Shown here in pieces: positions 17,195 to 25,121 of a stretch of DNA of 64,000 nt (position 1 is its first letter; the number at the start of each line of letters is the position of its first letter). Made by a program: the position numbers and the translations under genes. Under the pieces are notes generated by a model. It saw only the letters and a list, made by a program, of their open reading frames with translations, ran no database searches and was not told where the DNA came from. This stretch comes from Betaproteobacteria bacterium MOLA814 (lineage in GTDB: Bacteria; Pseudomonadota; Gammaproteobacteria; Burkholderiales; Burkholderiaceae_C), in the NCBI GenBank assembly GCA_000496475.1, contig AYMW01000002.1, positions 372,001-436,000 of the forward strand. Reading direction: 5' to 3'.

Positions 17195-17848
17195 TCAAAG
17201 TGGTGCCTTCGCCATGCGCAGATACGGTAACTTGATATCAATACTGCCGTATTTTTCACGGGCTTGGTCATCGTTTAAAGACAGAGCCACGACCACATCT
17301 TGACCAACTGTCCAATTGGCCGGTGTTGCAAGTGGCGCATTGAACGTTAATTGCAGGGCGTCCAGCGCGCGCAGCACTTCAGCAAAGTTACGACCCACTG
17401 ACATCGGGTAAGTCATCGACAGTTTGAGTTTTTTATCTGGTCCAATGATGAAAACAGAGCGGACCGTAGCGGTGTCTGCAGCCGTGCGACCGTCCGGTAG
17501 ATAGGCCTCAGACGGCAACATATCAAACAATTTAGAAACAGCAAGGTCTTCATCCGCAATGATGGGGAAACCCGCCTTGGCTCCCGAAAAAGTCTCGATA
17601 TCGGTTTTCCATTTTTTGTGTGCCAACACCCCGTCCACAGACACGCCAATGACTTTGGTATTGCGCTTGGCCCATTCGTCAGCCAGCTGCGCAACGGCTC
17701 CAAACTCGGTGGTGCACACTGGCGTAAAGTCTTTGGGGTGTGAAAACAAAATGGACCACCCGTCACCCAACCAGGTGTGGAAATCAATAGACCCTTGATC
17801 GGTGTCAGCCGTAAAATCGGGAATAACATCGTTGATGCGCATTGCCAT
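17195..17848 (-). CDS. 1-Cys peroxiredoxin (Prx6/LsfA family)
   Basis: About 217 residues from ATG 17848, chosen because GGAG lies 7 nt upstream and MAMRINDVIPDF fits the family start; an in-frame ATG four codons earlier is also possible. The peroxidatic cysteine is in DFTPVCTTEFG, and FIIGPDKKLKLSMTYPMSVGRNF and a C-terminal arm of Prx6 size follow. It reduces hydroperoxides in the cytoplasm. It is divergent from a DUF2938 gene, with inverted repeats between them that could be a redox regulator site. Confidence 0.93.
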   Translation of the reverse strand: MAMRINDVIPDFTADTDQGSIDFHTWLGDGWSILFSHPKDFTPVCTTEFGAVAQLADEWAKRNTKVIGVSVDGVLAHKKWKTDIETFSGAKAGFPIIADEDLAVSKLFDMLPSEAYLPDGRTAADTATVRSVFIIGPDKKLKLSMTYPMSVGRNFAEVLRALDALQLTFNAPLATPANWTVGQDVVVALSLNDDQAREKYGSIDIKLPYLRMAKAPL

Positions 17849-17978
17849 AATAAACTCCAAAATTCGGTTGAAAGTAGTAGTTTGACAGAATTATGGATGG
17901 ATTGCTTGTACAGACCAACCCCGAAGCACGTTGTGTCCCGCATGCAAATTTGTAGCCTCCCTACAGCGCTTGCGCACT

Positions 17979-18014
17979 GGCGCTAGCTGAATATGGGCTA
18001 CAACCCATAGCGCC
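17979..18014. promoter_or_regulatory. Overlapping inverted repeats between the peroxiredoxin and DUF2938 genes
   Basis: TATGGG-CTACAA-CCCATA (17992-18009) is a perfect 6-bp inverted repeat, and GGCGCTA (17979-17985) pairs with TAGCGCC (18008-18014). Either, but not both, could form as RNA. They lie in the 213-nt divergent gap, about 50 nt upstream of ATG 18062. They are a candidate operator. Confidence 0.4.
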
Positions 18015-18061
18015 CACAATGCAATACAACCGTTGTCACTTTTAAATAATTATTGATACAC

Positions 18062-18544
18062 ATGCGCGAGCTGTCATTCAAGTTAATTCTTGTATCGGTG
18101 TTGTCTGTTGCGGCCATTGACGTTTGGCAACGCCTGTTTTACAAGCTTGGGGGGTTACCCCCGACCAACTGGAAGCTCACTGGTCGCTGGCTGCTGGTGC
18201 TGCTACGCGAACGCATTGTGTTCAACAAGTCTCTGTCAAACACCCCGGCTGTAACCGGTGAAGCGGCCGCAGGTTGGGTGTTGCACTACGCCGTTGGCGG
18301 TGTGTATGTGTTGGTTTACTACGTGCTGTGGAAACACGTCAGCCTACTCACCCCAACGCTTAGCGATGGCCTGGTATTTGGCGTTATCAGCGTTGTAGTG
18401 CCATGGTTTTTCTTCATGCCAGCCATGGGCGCCGGTCTGTGCGCACGCCATACCCCCCGTCCGCTTTATGCATGCAGCGCAGCCCTTGCTACCCATAGCG
18501 TATTTGGCATGGTGTTGGGTCACCTACTGGGTGTGTTGGTATAA
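18062..18544 (+). CDS. DUF2938 family membrane protein
   Basis: A 160-residue hydrophobic protein with about four TM segments; the ATG at 18062 is preferred over an upstream TTG. Family-like features are DVWQRLFYKLGGLPPTNWKLTGRW near the start, GEAAAGWVLHYAVGGVYV in the middle and a Gly/His-rich C-terminal helix (HSVFGMVLGHLLG). No biochemical function is known for DUF2938. It is transcribed away from the peroxiredoxin gene. Confidence 0.8.
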   Translation: MRELSFKLILVSVLSVAAIDVWQRLFYKLGGLPPTNWKLTGRWLLVLLRERIVFNKSLSNTPAVTGEAAAGWVLHYAVGGVYVLVYYVLWKHVSLLTPTLSDGLVFGVISVVVPWFFFMPAMGAGLCARHTPRPLYACSAALATHSVFGMVLGHLLGVLV

Positions 18545-19369
18545 AAAATTGCTTTTTTTGATAATGCCACACCATCGGGCCCAATTAAGCCAGGCAATAC
18601 GCGACTCATCACGCGCGGTGTGAAGCATACAGGGGTGGTATGTGGGCCTTGTAACTCAGGTCTAAGATCTGTTAGCGCTGCACGCATGATTGACGCTTAG
18701 AGCTACCCATATACAAAACCTTATCGGGTAGATCCCGTGTCGGGCAGTGATGGGCATGTGAGTGTGGCCGCAACTCGGGGGCGAACACATGTACGGGAAC
18801 TGCTGCTCCCTATGGCAACTGTTGCGATTCAAACAGTCAAGGGCTGGCCTGAGGGAGCAGCCGCTGTGGATAGCGTTTCTATGCAGCCAGAAACCGCCAA
18901 GTCGTCCTTCCTCAATGGCTGCTATACGTGGGTTGCAGATGCCAGCCTGTTGGCCAATATGTACACCATGCTGTCGGCAAGACTTACAGAAAATAAAATA
19001 CCACCGGCACACATGTCACACTGATTTTTAGCGTTTATTTAATCGCTCATGCCATGGGTTTTAACGGGCTCAAGACGCAAGCCCTGCGCACACAAACAGC
19101 CGTGTTTGAATTGACCTGAAATGCTGTTTTACTGTCTACATCTGAGCATATTTGAGCATCTGATGCGAGGCCAATAAATCGCTCATTGCGTATAGGCATA
19201 TTTTATGCTTGTACCAATACGGGTGACTGGTTTATTGACATTCAATATGTATCGATCGTTTCTAAACAGGTTGAGTGTGGCAGCCAACCACTCATTTATA
19301 CAATTTGACATCGCAACAACAAGAGAAGAGTTAACAGGTCAGACAAACACACCAATAGGAGTGCTAATC
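18545..19369. other. Gene-poor stretch after the DUF2938 gene
   Basis: Overlapping reading frames of up to ~115 codons on both strands around 18660-19025 match nothing I recognise and lack ribosome-binding sites. TGAGCAT is repeated at 19143-19149 and 19153-19159, 10 bp apart, upstream of the next gene, possibly a regulator half-site pair. Confidence 0.35.
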
Positions 19370-19762
19370 ATGGATGCTTCGTTCGCAATACGTGTTGATG
19401 CCAACACGCAGCAATGGCATGGCAAAAAATCACCACAAGATGACAGGCACAAGCGCCGCGGGCACCACCTGCAAGTCTTGCTAGAGAAACTGAAAGCGGG
19501 TGAATTAGACGCAGCGCGTCAAGCCTTCGTTGCCCTCGTTAATTGTGATCCCTCTCTGTCAGCGGACCCATACGTGAACCATATTGGTACTGCGTTGCAA
19601 AGCAGTAATCTGTATGCCGCTCAGCACTTTGGTCTGAAATTATTAAACCGTGGTGGGCATCTGCAATCACTTGCATCCGAAACTGCTTCAAAAGCAGGCA
19701 ACACAATCGACGATACGCCCGACAACAACCATGGGTTTGTCAGAGTAGATTTGTCGGCTTAA
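19370..19762 (+). CDS. Hypothetical protein, 130 residues
   Basis: I do not recognise this family. The start at 19370 is chosen for AGGAG 8 nt upstream; the frame is open further upstream but without such a signal. The protein is soluble-looking, with a charged N-terminal part (DDRHKRRGHHLQVLLEKLKAGELDAARQAFVAL) and a helix pair ending in GTALQSSNLYAAQHFGLKLL, a pattern reminiscent of short helical repeat proteins that count or bind partners. No signal peptide or TM segment. It stands alone between gene-poor regions. Confidence 0.6.
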   Translation: MDASFAIRVDANTQQWHGKKSPQDDRHKRRGHHLQVLLEKLKAGELDAARQAFVALVNCDPSLSADPYVNHIGTALQSSNLYAAQHFGLKLLNRGGHLQSLASETASKAGNTIDDTPDNNHGFVRVDLSA

Positions 19763-20505
19763 ACGCATCAAATCACGTTACCAACTTCAAGCGCCCCACC
19801 CTTTTGGAGTGCCTTGACGCAGCCTGTGAGAATGGACCTAACAGGGACTGAGACAGGTCAAGTTAGCGCTTTTGAGCAGCCACTTACAGTGCACGACGGA
19901 TGCGAATGCATAGACCCAATCAACGCATCGCAAGTGACAGCACGCAAGCAACGGCACGTTTGGCAGTCCACATATTCGAAGCCAACTCCCATGCAATGGG
20001 CATCGGTTTCAGCGTGAGGTCTGAAGCGGCATGCGGGTCACCCCTCTAGGTCTCGCCACAGCAGCGACCCGCAGTCGTGGCAAGTGGGCCAGACTTGGAC
20101 ACATCAACTGCCGAATCAGGCTGTGAGCCCTCTCGAATTCGAGTAACGCGCAATGTCTGGTACAGCAAAGGTTGTCTAGGCATATGGGCAGGGGTCGGGA
20201 CTACACCCTGAACATGCTGAGGGGTACACCAAGCCCACAGCCAATAGGCTGCGACTGAACATGTGCGGGCGAGTTTGCCAGTTCTCGCACAAAGACCACA
20301 TCTTTTTCAGCTCAGCTCAGACTGGTGTGATTGTTGGTTATGTCAACCAATGACCTGAAAAGGCTTGCGCAACTCCATTATCCCGAGTTGTCTGCCCACT
20401 TGCAGGCCCCACAACAAGCAACGCTGTGCTCCCACATACCCATATTCTTAGCGGGGCATCTCACTTTACATATAAGATAGTTGCAAAATTTATATTCAGA
20501 ATTTG
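19763..20505. other. Gene-poor stretch with palindromes
   Basis: About 740 nt without a supported gene. It contains a 7-bp stem GCGGGTC/GACCCGC (20033-20039, 20066-20072), the perfect 12-bp palindrome CTCGAATTCGAG (20132-20143) and a 30-codon frame at 20261 starting MCGRVCQF, faintly like the start of SRAP-family proteins but too short to call. Confidence 0.35.
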
Positions 20506-20531
20506 TTTATATAATTAATCAATTATATAAA
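20506..20531. promoter_or_regulatory. Perfect AT-rich palindrome just upstream of the gene at 20552
   Basis: TTTATATAATT-AATC-AATTATATAAA: 11-bp perfect arms with a 4-nt spacer, ending 20 nt before the ATG. All bases but one are A or T. The position fits an operator overlapping the promoter, or an extruding/mRNA hairpin controlling translation. Confidence 0.55.
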
Positions 20532-20551
20532 CCGTTCACCACTCATATCAC

Positions 20552-21109
20552 ATGGCTTTTTTTAATTTAATACAAACACCAGACACGCTCAAAAAAAAAG
20601 CAAAGCAGGACTTTGACAAGGTTGTTAGCCTCAAAGGTGAAGGCAGAACCGAACGCAGCTTGCGTGTGCGAATGAGCATGTTAACGCGGGCGCATTTAGA
20701 CAAAACCTTTATTGACGGCGCTCAAAAAACAGCCGATCACCAAGATCTCCTCATGGTTGCATTGGCGGCTGGCAAGTCCGTACCCGAAGAACCACGACAC
20801 ACTGTTTACCAACAAATTGGAACCTCCAATGGCAAAGCTGTTTGGGCGTACCTGCCGGATGAGTATGCTGAGTTAATTTTCCAACTGGGCAGGCGCTATC
20901 AGCGTATGGAAATAACTGCTGAACAATCAATTGAGACAGCCCAACAATTGCTTGACCAAATTGTTCGCTACGAGTTCAAAATTGAAGAGCAGCTCACCGC
21001 CTTACAGTTTTTAAGTGATGAAATTGCTCACAATGTAACCACAGACAGTGATGAAGCCATACAACCAGATGACAACACAACCAATAAGACCGATCCAGAC
21101 ATTGGGTAA
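20552..21109 (+). CDS. Hypothetical protein, distant paralog of the protein at 62563
   Basis: A 185-residue protein of unknown function. It starts MAFFNLIQTPDTLKKKAKQDF and shares with the protein at 62563-63048 a linear set of positions: M-x-FF, a basic helix, VRVxM or VRMSM, LDxxF, GxxKT, MxAxAxG, P, a G-x-AV-x-Y-x-P-x-x-Y block (GKAVWAYLPDEYAE) and LGxxYQ. It adds an acidic Asp/Thr-rich C-terminal tail (about residues 160-185). No TM or signal peptide. It is preceded by a perfect AT palindrome and stands alone. Confidence 0.65.
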   Translation: MAFFNLIQTPDTLKKKAKQDFDKVVSLKGEGRTERSLRVRMSMLTRAHLDKTFIDGAQKTADHQDLLMVALAAGKSVPEEPRHTVYQQIGTSNGKAVWAYLPDEYAELIFQLGRRYQRMEITAEQSIETAQQLLDQIVRYEFKIEEQLTALQFLSDEIAHNVTTDSDEAIQPDDNTTNKTDPDIG

Positions 21110-21412
21110 CTGGATGACTGCCATTTGCTAAAGCAATGGGCCGTGAGTAGTTTGTCCGCAGGCATCCCCGCCATCTGGAGCAACGCAATTGCGGTTCTCT
21201 AAACTAAGATTCTGAAAAGGCGCACTGCTTAGTCATCAAGAACACCGCTCGGCGCTGGATCAACCGCCATGACCGCAACGCCTCTCCCTTTAAGAGCGCC
21301 ACACAACAGAACCTTTAGCGTTGATCTTTACAGGGTGGCGCGCTGACATGTGTGGTGGTGTCTTAAAGTTCGCCCTGATACAGCGACTCAGGCCGCTGCA
21401 CCTGGTGCTGCT
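21110..21412. other. Intergenic gap with a possible transposase remnant
   Basis: A short hairpin CCATTTGC/GCAATGG (21121-21139) follows the upstream gene. Around 21215-21320 on the plus strand an open stretch reads ...VIKNTARRWINRHDRNASPFKSAT..., which loosely resembles the extreme C-terminus of IS630-family transposases (HN-x-x-PKPF-x-WTA). It is too short and diverged to be certain. Confidence 0.25.
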
Positions 21413-22075
21413 TTATCTTTTTATGACGCTGTAGTCGCCCCTAGTGCGCAAAACAACTTGGACATCAGACTGCCCCCTGTTGCGCCAAAACCAGCCATGG
21501 TTACCGGTAAACGCGGCTTCCAAAACGCCTTCATCTGAGACAACACCCCTGCCTTTTTCATAACTGATGGACTGACCAAGGCCATCGCCGTGTGTATCAA
21601 AATTAACGGCGCCGCCTGTAACAACCCAGTTAAATGGCGCTTGTCCACCTTTGATCATTTTGAGCTTGATTTCTAGGCCTTCACCAGGCGACAAGGTGAA
21701 AGGCGTTTCATCCCGCCAAGTTGTGTCAGTCGTAGCTTTCTCTTCAACCACATCAGCTGCAACGGCTACTTCCAGCGGGCTAACAGAAGCCGCAACCGTT
21801 GGCGACTGCTGTTGATTCGCAGCAAGGGTTGTATCAGAAGTGTTTGGGCTAAGGGCCGCGTCAGCCGCAGCTTGCGCTTTCAACTGCTGTTTAATTTTCC
21901 CCATGTCTGTCAGTTGGAACACACGGCCAACACCAGTTGGGTCAATGCCATACTCAGCCGGTAAAACCACCGATACCAAGACAATAAACGCCGATATGAT
22001 GGCCAAAATAGTTGATCTAAACAGCTGTTTAGATGTGGGCAGCTCGGCCCGTACAGGTGTATCGCTGTTGTACAT
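21413..22075 (-). CDS. Transmembrane anchor protein of a HupE/UreJ-type locus
   Basis: A 220-residue protein with one N-terminal TM helix (about residues 22-42, STILAIISAFIVLVSVVLPAEYGID), a Pro/Ala/Thr-rich linker and a periplasmic C-terminal domain beginning near FTLSPGEGLEIKLKM. Small anchored proteins of this type are found directly after HupE/UreJ genes, as here (20-nt gap). The role is unknown; it could present metal to, or hold, the permease. It is the last gene of the leftward operon His-rich protein - HupE - anchor. Confidence 0.72.
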   Translation of the reverse strand: MYNSDTPVRAELPTSKQLFRSTILAIISAFIVLVSVVLPAEYGIDPTGVGRVFQLTDMGKIKQQLKAQAAADAALSPNTSDTTLAANQQQSPTVAASVSPLEVAVAADVVEEKATTDTTWRDETPFTLSPGEGLEIKLKMIKGGQAPFNWVVTGGAVNFDTHGDGLGQSISYEKGRGVVSDEGVLEAAFTGNHGWFWRNRGQSDVQVVLRTRGDYSVIKR

Positions 22076-22095
22076 GTTATGTATTCCTTACGTGT

Positions 22096-22833
22096 TCAAG
22101 ACACAAAATAGCCAGTGAGCTGCATGCCCACCAACATAAAGCCCGCGCTCATCATGGCGACGTTGGCGGTGTAGGCATGTTGTGCAAAACTGAGCGTGCG
22201 CCGCCAGTAGCTCATACCAATCAAGATGACACCCAGCGCCAGCAGTTGTCCTATTTCAACGCCCACGTTGAATGCAAGCAGGTTGGGCACCAAGCCATTG
22301 GGTGATATCTCGTACTCAATGATTTTGGTTGCCAATCCAAAGCCGTGAAACAAGCCAAACACCAGCGTTGCGATTTTTGTGTTGGGCTGCGTACCCAGCC
22401 AGCGCTGAAATGCACCGATGTTGTCCAGCGCTTTGTACACCACAGACAAACCGATGATGGCGTCTATCAAGTAGCTGTTGATGCCAACGTTGAAGTACAC
22501 CCCCAAGATCATGGTGGTGGAATGGCCCAACGCAAACAAGCTGACATACATACCAATGTGTTGTAAGCGGTACAAAAAGAAAATCACGCCAAAGAGAAAC
22601 AGGATGTGGTCGTAGCCCGTCATCATGTGCTTGGCACCCAAGTACACAAAGGGCAACAACTTGACGCCTGCCACCTCTTGTATGTACCCCTTATCACCTG
22701 CCGTTACGGCATGGGCAAAAGCTTCACTGCCTGTGGCAACGAGGTACACAAACAGACACACTAGAAACAGTAAAGCGGCTTGCCAATTCGCCCACAACGA
22801 ACGTGGCGGCCTGTCATAAACATGGCTATGCAT
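22096..22833 (-). CDS. HupE/UreJ family membrane protein (probable nickel/cobalt transporter)
   Basis: About 245 residues from ATG 22833, chosen for GGAG 6 nt upstream. After an N-terminal TM/signal, six to seven TM helices carry the HupE/UreJ motif GAKHMMTGYDHILFLFG, then LFALGHSTTMILG and LFHGFGLATKII: paired His residues in helices that line metal paths. The family is linked to nickel or cobalt supply for hydrogenase and urease, neither of which is in this window; a cobalt-type nitrile hydratase is 7 kb away. The operon is preceded by a His-rich secreted protein and a broken metal repressor gene. Confidence 0.85.
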   Translation of the reverse strand: MHSHVYDRPPRSLWANWQAALLFLVCLFVYLVATGSEAFAHAVTAGDKGYIQEVAGVKLLPFVYLGAKHMMTGYDHILFLFGVIFFLYRLQHIGMYVSLFALGHSTTMILGVYFNVGINSYLIDAIIGLSVVYKALDNIGAFQRWLGTQPNTKIATLVFGLFHGFGLATKIIEYEISPNGLVPNLLAFNVGVEIGQLLALGVILIGMSYWRRTLSFAQHAYTANVAMMSAGFMLVGMQLTGYFVS

Positions 22834-22914
22834 AGAGACTCCAACAATCTGAAATAAATCTGGAAAAAATAAACGCGCTGAGAGGTTCAGCGACATGGCT
22901 TTGTCGAAAGCGGC

Positions 22915-23334
22915 TTAAGCCATTGGGGGGCGGTCAAGCCGGTAGGTCTGCCCCTTGTCAACCCAAGGCTGCAGCGTCACATTCCAGCTGTGTATCTGCG
23001 CGGGTGGAACGGGCCACGCCATTGGCAAACGATGTGACGTGTCATGCGAGTGATCCATGCTGTGATGGGGATGCGCTTCGGATGCAAACGCTGCAGCGTT
23101 GTTCGACATGGGCTCATCTAAATGCAGCTCATGCGCATGCCCATGCTCGAATTGATGTGAACTAGCAACTGCCACAACGACTGAATCGTGAGACTGCGAC
23201 AACGGCGCAAGGCCGTGAGAACTTGTCATACCAAATGATGCCACAAGCATCCAAAGCGTCACCAACACCAGCATCAACCACTGTGTTCTAAGCATGGCTG
23301 TGCGGGAACGGTTCAACAAAAAGGGGGGTGTCAT
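22915..23334 (-). CDS. His-rich secreted protein, probably metal-binding
   Basis: About 139 residues from ATG 23334; ATG 23295 (MLRTQWLM, 126 residues) is an equally good start and neither has a clear Shine-Dalgarno. A hydrophobic signal segment (TQWLMLVLVTLWMLVASFG) is followed by two histidine clusters, HQFEHGHAHELHLDE and HPHHSMDHSHDTSH, typical of periplasmic Ni/Co/Cu/Zn buffers. It is the first gene of the HupE operon and starts 30 nt from a C-tract inverted repeat of CsoR/RcnR operator type. Confidence 0.7.
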   Translation of the reverse strand: MTPPFLLNRSRTAMLRTQWLMLVLVTLWMLVASFGMTSSHGLAPLSQSHDSVVVAVASSHQFEHGHAHELHLDEPMSNNAAAFASEAHPHHSMDHSHDTSHRLPMAWPVPPAQIHSWNVTLQPWVDKGQTYRLDRPPMA

Positions 23335-23363
23335 AGGGCATATACAAAAATGATGAATCACTA

Positions 23364-23384
23364 TAACCTCCCCCTGGATGGTTA
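23364..23384. promoter_or_regulatory. Candidate CsoR/RcnR-type operator
   Basis: TAACC-TCCCCCTGGAT-GGTTA: 5-bp inverted arms around a C-tract. CsoR/RcnR-family repressors typically recognise G/C-tracts flanked by AT-rich inverted arms. It lies between the His-rich/HupE operon and the broken repressor gene and is 9 bp from the latter's ATG, where an autoregulatory operator would be expected. Confidence 0.5.
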
Positions 23385-23393
23385 CGATTTTCA

Positions 23394-23646
23394 ATGACAC
23401 AACGTCACACACACGCCTCGCACCCAGCCATCATCAAACGTTGAAAAAGAGCGAATGGCCACCTCTCTAGCCCTATCGATATGTTGTTAAAAGGGTGCAC
23501 CTGCCTTGACATTGCCCAGCAGCTACAAGCAGTTGAGGTGGGCTGTGCAACAAGCAAAAAAGGCTTTGATCAAAGACCATATGGACCATTGCCTCACCAG
23601 ACTTGTAGGCCTACTGACCGCAGATCGACAGCGCACTCTGAAATAG
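23394..23646 (+). pseudogene. Broken CsoR/RcnR/FrmR-family (DUF156) metal-responsive repressor
   Basis: From ATG 23394 the frame reads MTQRHTHASHPAIIKR, then TGA (23442-23444) where the family has Leu, then KRANGHLSSPIDMLLKGCTCLDIAQQLQAVE in the same frame. After GAG at 23535 one extra base within 23538-23541 shifts the frame, which continues AVQQAKKALIKDHMDHCLTRL... to TAG at 23646. Joined, this is a full ~83-residue CsoR/RcnR-type protein, with the Cys of CLDIAQQ and His of DHMDH in ligand positions. Two independent lesions argue for a real pseudogene rather than one sequencing error. It is divergent from the His-rich/HupE operon it presumably controlled. Confidence 0.85.
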
Positions 23647-23776
23647 TTCAAAGACATGACACGTTATTTGTAGCGCTTGTTGTCTGCGTTTTTGTACAGC
23701 CAAGGTGCGTCATTTGAATCAATGCACCACAGTGTCTAAGAGCTTTACGCGCTAGCGGTATGCACAATCGCTCCGT

Positions 23777-25051
23777 ATGATGTGTCGAAACTCAGCCAAC
23801 ATGACCACCAGCACAACACAACCAGCCGGCGACGAGTGCCTCATAGACTCCAAAGCCTCAGCCAAGCGACTGGGCGTTATCTTGGGAATTTCTATTTTGG
23901 GCAACTGCGGCATGTGGGTGCTGTCCGTGGTGCTGCCAGTCATTCAGCAAGAGTTCGGCGTATCCAGAGCACAAGCCTCTCTGCCCTACACCATCACCAT
24001 GTTGTCGTTTGGTATAGGTGGTATTTATTTGGGACGTGTGGCCGACCGCTGGGGCATCAACCGTGTGGTTACGATTGGCGCTCTGGGCGTAAGCGCCGGC
24101 TTCATTCTGTCCGCCCTAGCCCCAAACATCTGGTGGTTTTGCCTAACGCATGGTGTTTTGATTGGATTTTTAGGCATCGCCAGTGGCTTTGTGCCACTGA
24201 TGGCAGACACCGCGAGGTGGTGGCGCAAGTACCTAGGTATAGCCGTGGCCATCTGCGCCAGCGGCAACTACTTGGCGGGCACATTGTGGCCGCCCATCAT
24301 TCAATTTGGCATTGGCACTGTGGGCTGGCGAGCGACTTACATGTGCATAGGCATTGTTTGCGGTGTTGGCATGCTGTTACTTAACCGGCTTATTCGCCAG
24401 CCGCCACCTGCAATGTCACTGGCAGCCACCACACACTTGGGCAAGACCATTGACCGATCAAGACCCTTTGGTCTGTCGCCGTCTCGCGCGCAGTGGGCGC
24501 TTGTAGTGGCGGGCATTGGCTGCTGTGTGGCAATGGCTATGCCCCAAGTTCACCTGGTGGCTTACTGCATGCAACTGGGCTTAAGCCCTCTCCAAGGAAC
24601 CAGCATGCTGTCGTTAATGCTAGGCCTGGGCGTTATCAGTCGATTGCTGTTTGGCTGGATATCCGACCACATTGGCGGCCTAAAGACATTGATACTCAGC
24701 TCTGGCCTGCAGGGCTTGGCTTTGACGCTGTTTTTACCCTTTGACGGCGTGGTGTCGCTGTTCATCATTGCCGGCTTGTTCGGGCTGTTTCAAGGTGGCA
24801 TTGTGCCCGCTTACGCCATCGTGATTCGAGAGTATTTTCCAATTACAAACATGGGCAACCGAATTGGGACCGTCATATTTGGAACATTGGCTGGTATGGC
24901 GTTTGGCGGGTGGATCTCAGGCAAGTTGTTTGATCTCACAGGAACTTACGCCGCAGCTTTTTTAAATGGCATAGCTTGGAACCTGCTGAATCTGACTATT
25001 TGCATATGGCTGTACTCGCGAACTAGACGGCACATCCCCCATGCCGGCTAA
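23777..25051 (+). CDS. MFS transporter, 12 TM segments
   Basis: A 424-residue major facilitator protein with 12 predicted TM helices; the loop 2-3 signature is YLGRVADRWGINRVV and its counterpart in the second half is LFGWISDHIGGLKTL. An aromatic-rich NIWWFCLTHG and ADTARWWRKYLGIA in the first half resemble the organic-anion or monocarboxylate branch of the superfamily. Substrate unknown. Start uncertain: ATG 23777, 23780 or 23801 (MTTSTTQPAG). It is the only gene between the pseudogene and the next MFS gene, on the opposite strand. Confidence 0.85.
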   Translation: MMCRNSANMTTSTTQPAGDECLIDSKASAKRLGVILGISILGNCGMWVLSVVLPVIQQEFGVSRAQASLPYTITMLSFGIGGIYLGRVADRWGINRVVTIGALGVSAGFILSALAPNIWWFCLTHGVLIGFLGIASGFVPLMADTARWWRKYLGIAVAICASGNYLAGTLWPPIIQFGIGTVGWRATYMCIGIVCGVGMLLLNRLIRQPPPAMSLAATTHLGKTIDRSRPFGLSPSRAQWALVVAGIGCCVAMAMPQVHLVAYCMQLGLSPLQGTSMLSLMLGLGVISRLLFGWISDHIGGLKTLILSSGLQGLALTLFLPFDGVVSLFIIAGLFGLFQGGIVPAYAIVIREYFPITNMGNRIGTVIFGTLAGMAFGGWISGKLFDLTGTYAAAFLNGIAWNLLNLTICIWLYSRTRRHIPHAG

Positions 25052-25121
25052 CCCACACAGACCGCAGGGCTAGAAGCACACACGCTCAAGGGCTGGCAGG
25101 CTGTTTGACCAAACACGCGGT

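Noticed and set aside
18662-19024. Overlapping frames of 95 and 116 codons on opposite strands
   Set aside because: No ribosome-binding site, no motif, and neither strand is preferred.
20261-20353. 30-codon frame starting MCGRVCQF, reminiscent of SRAP proteins
   Set aside because: Too short; nothing further of the SRAP domain follows in any frame.
23782-24384. A 200-codon frame inside the MFS gene at 23777
   Set aside because: Arg/His-rich translation in the +2 frame of a clear transporter, no family features.
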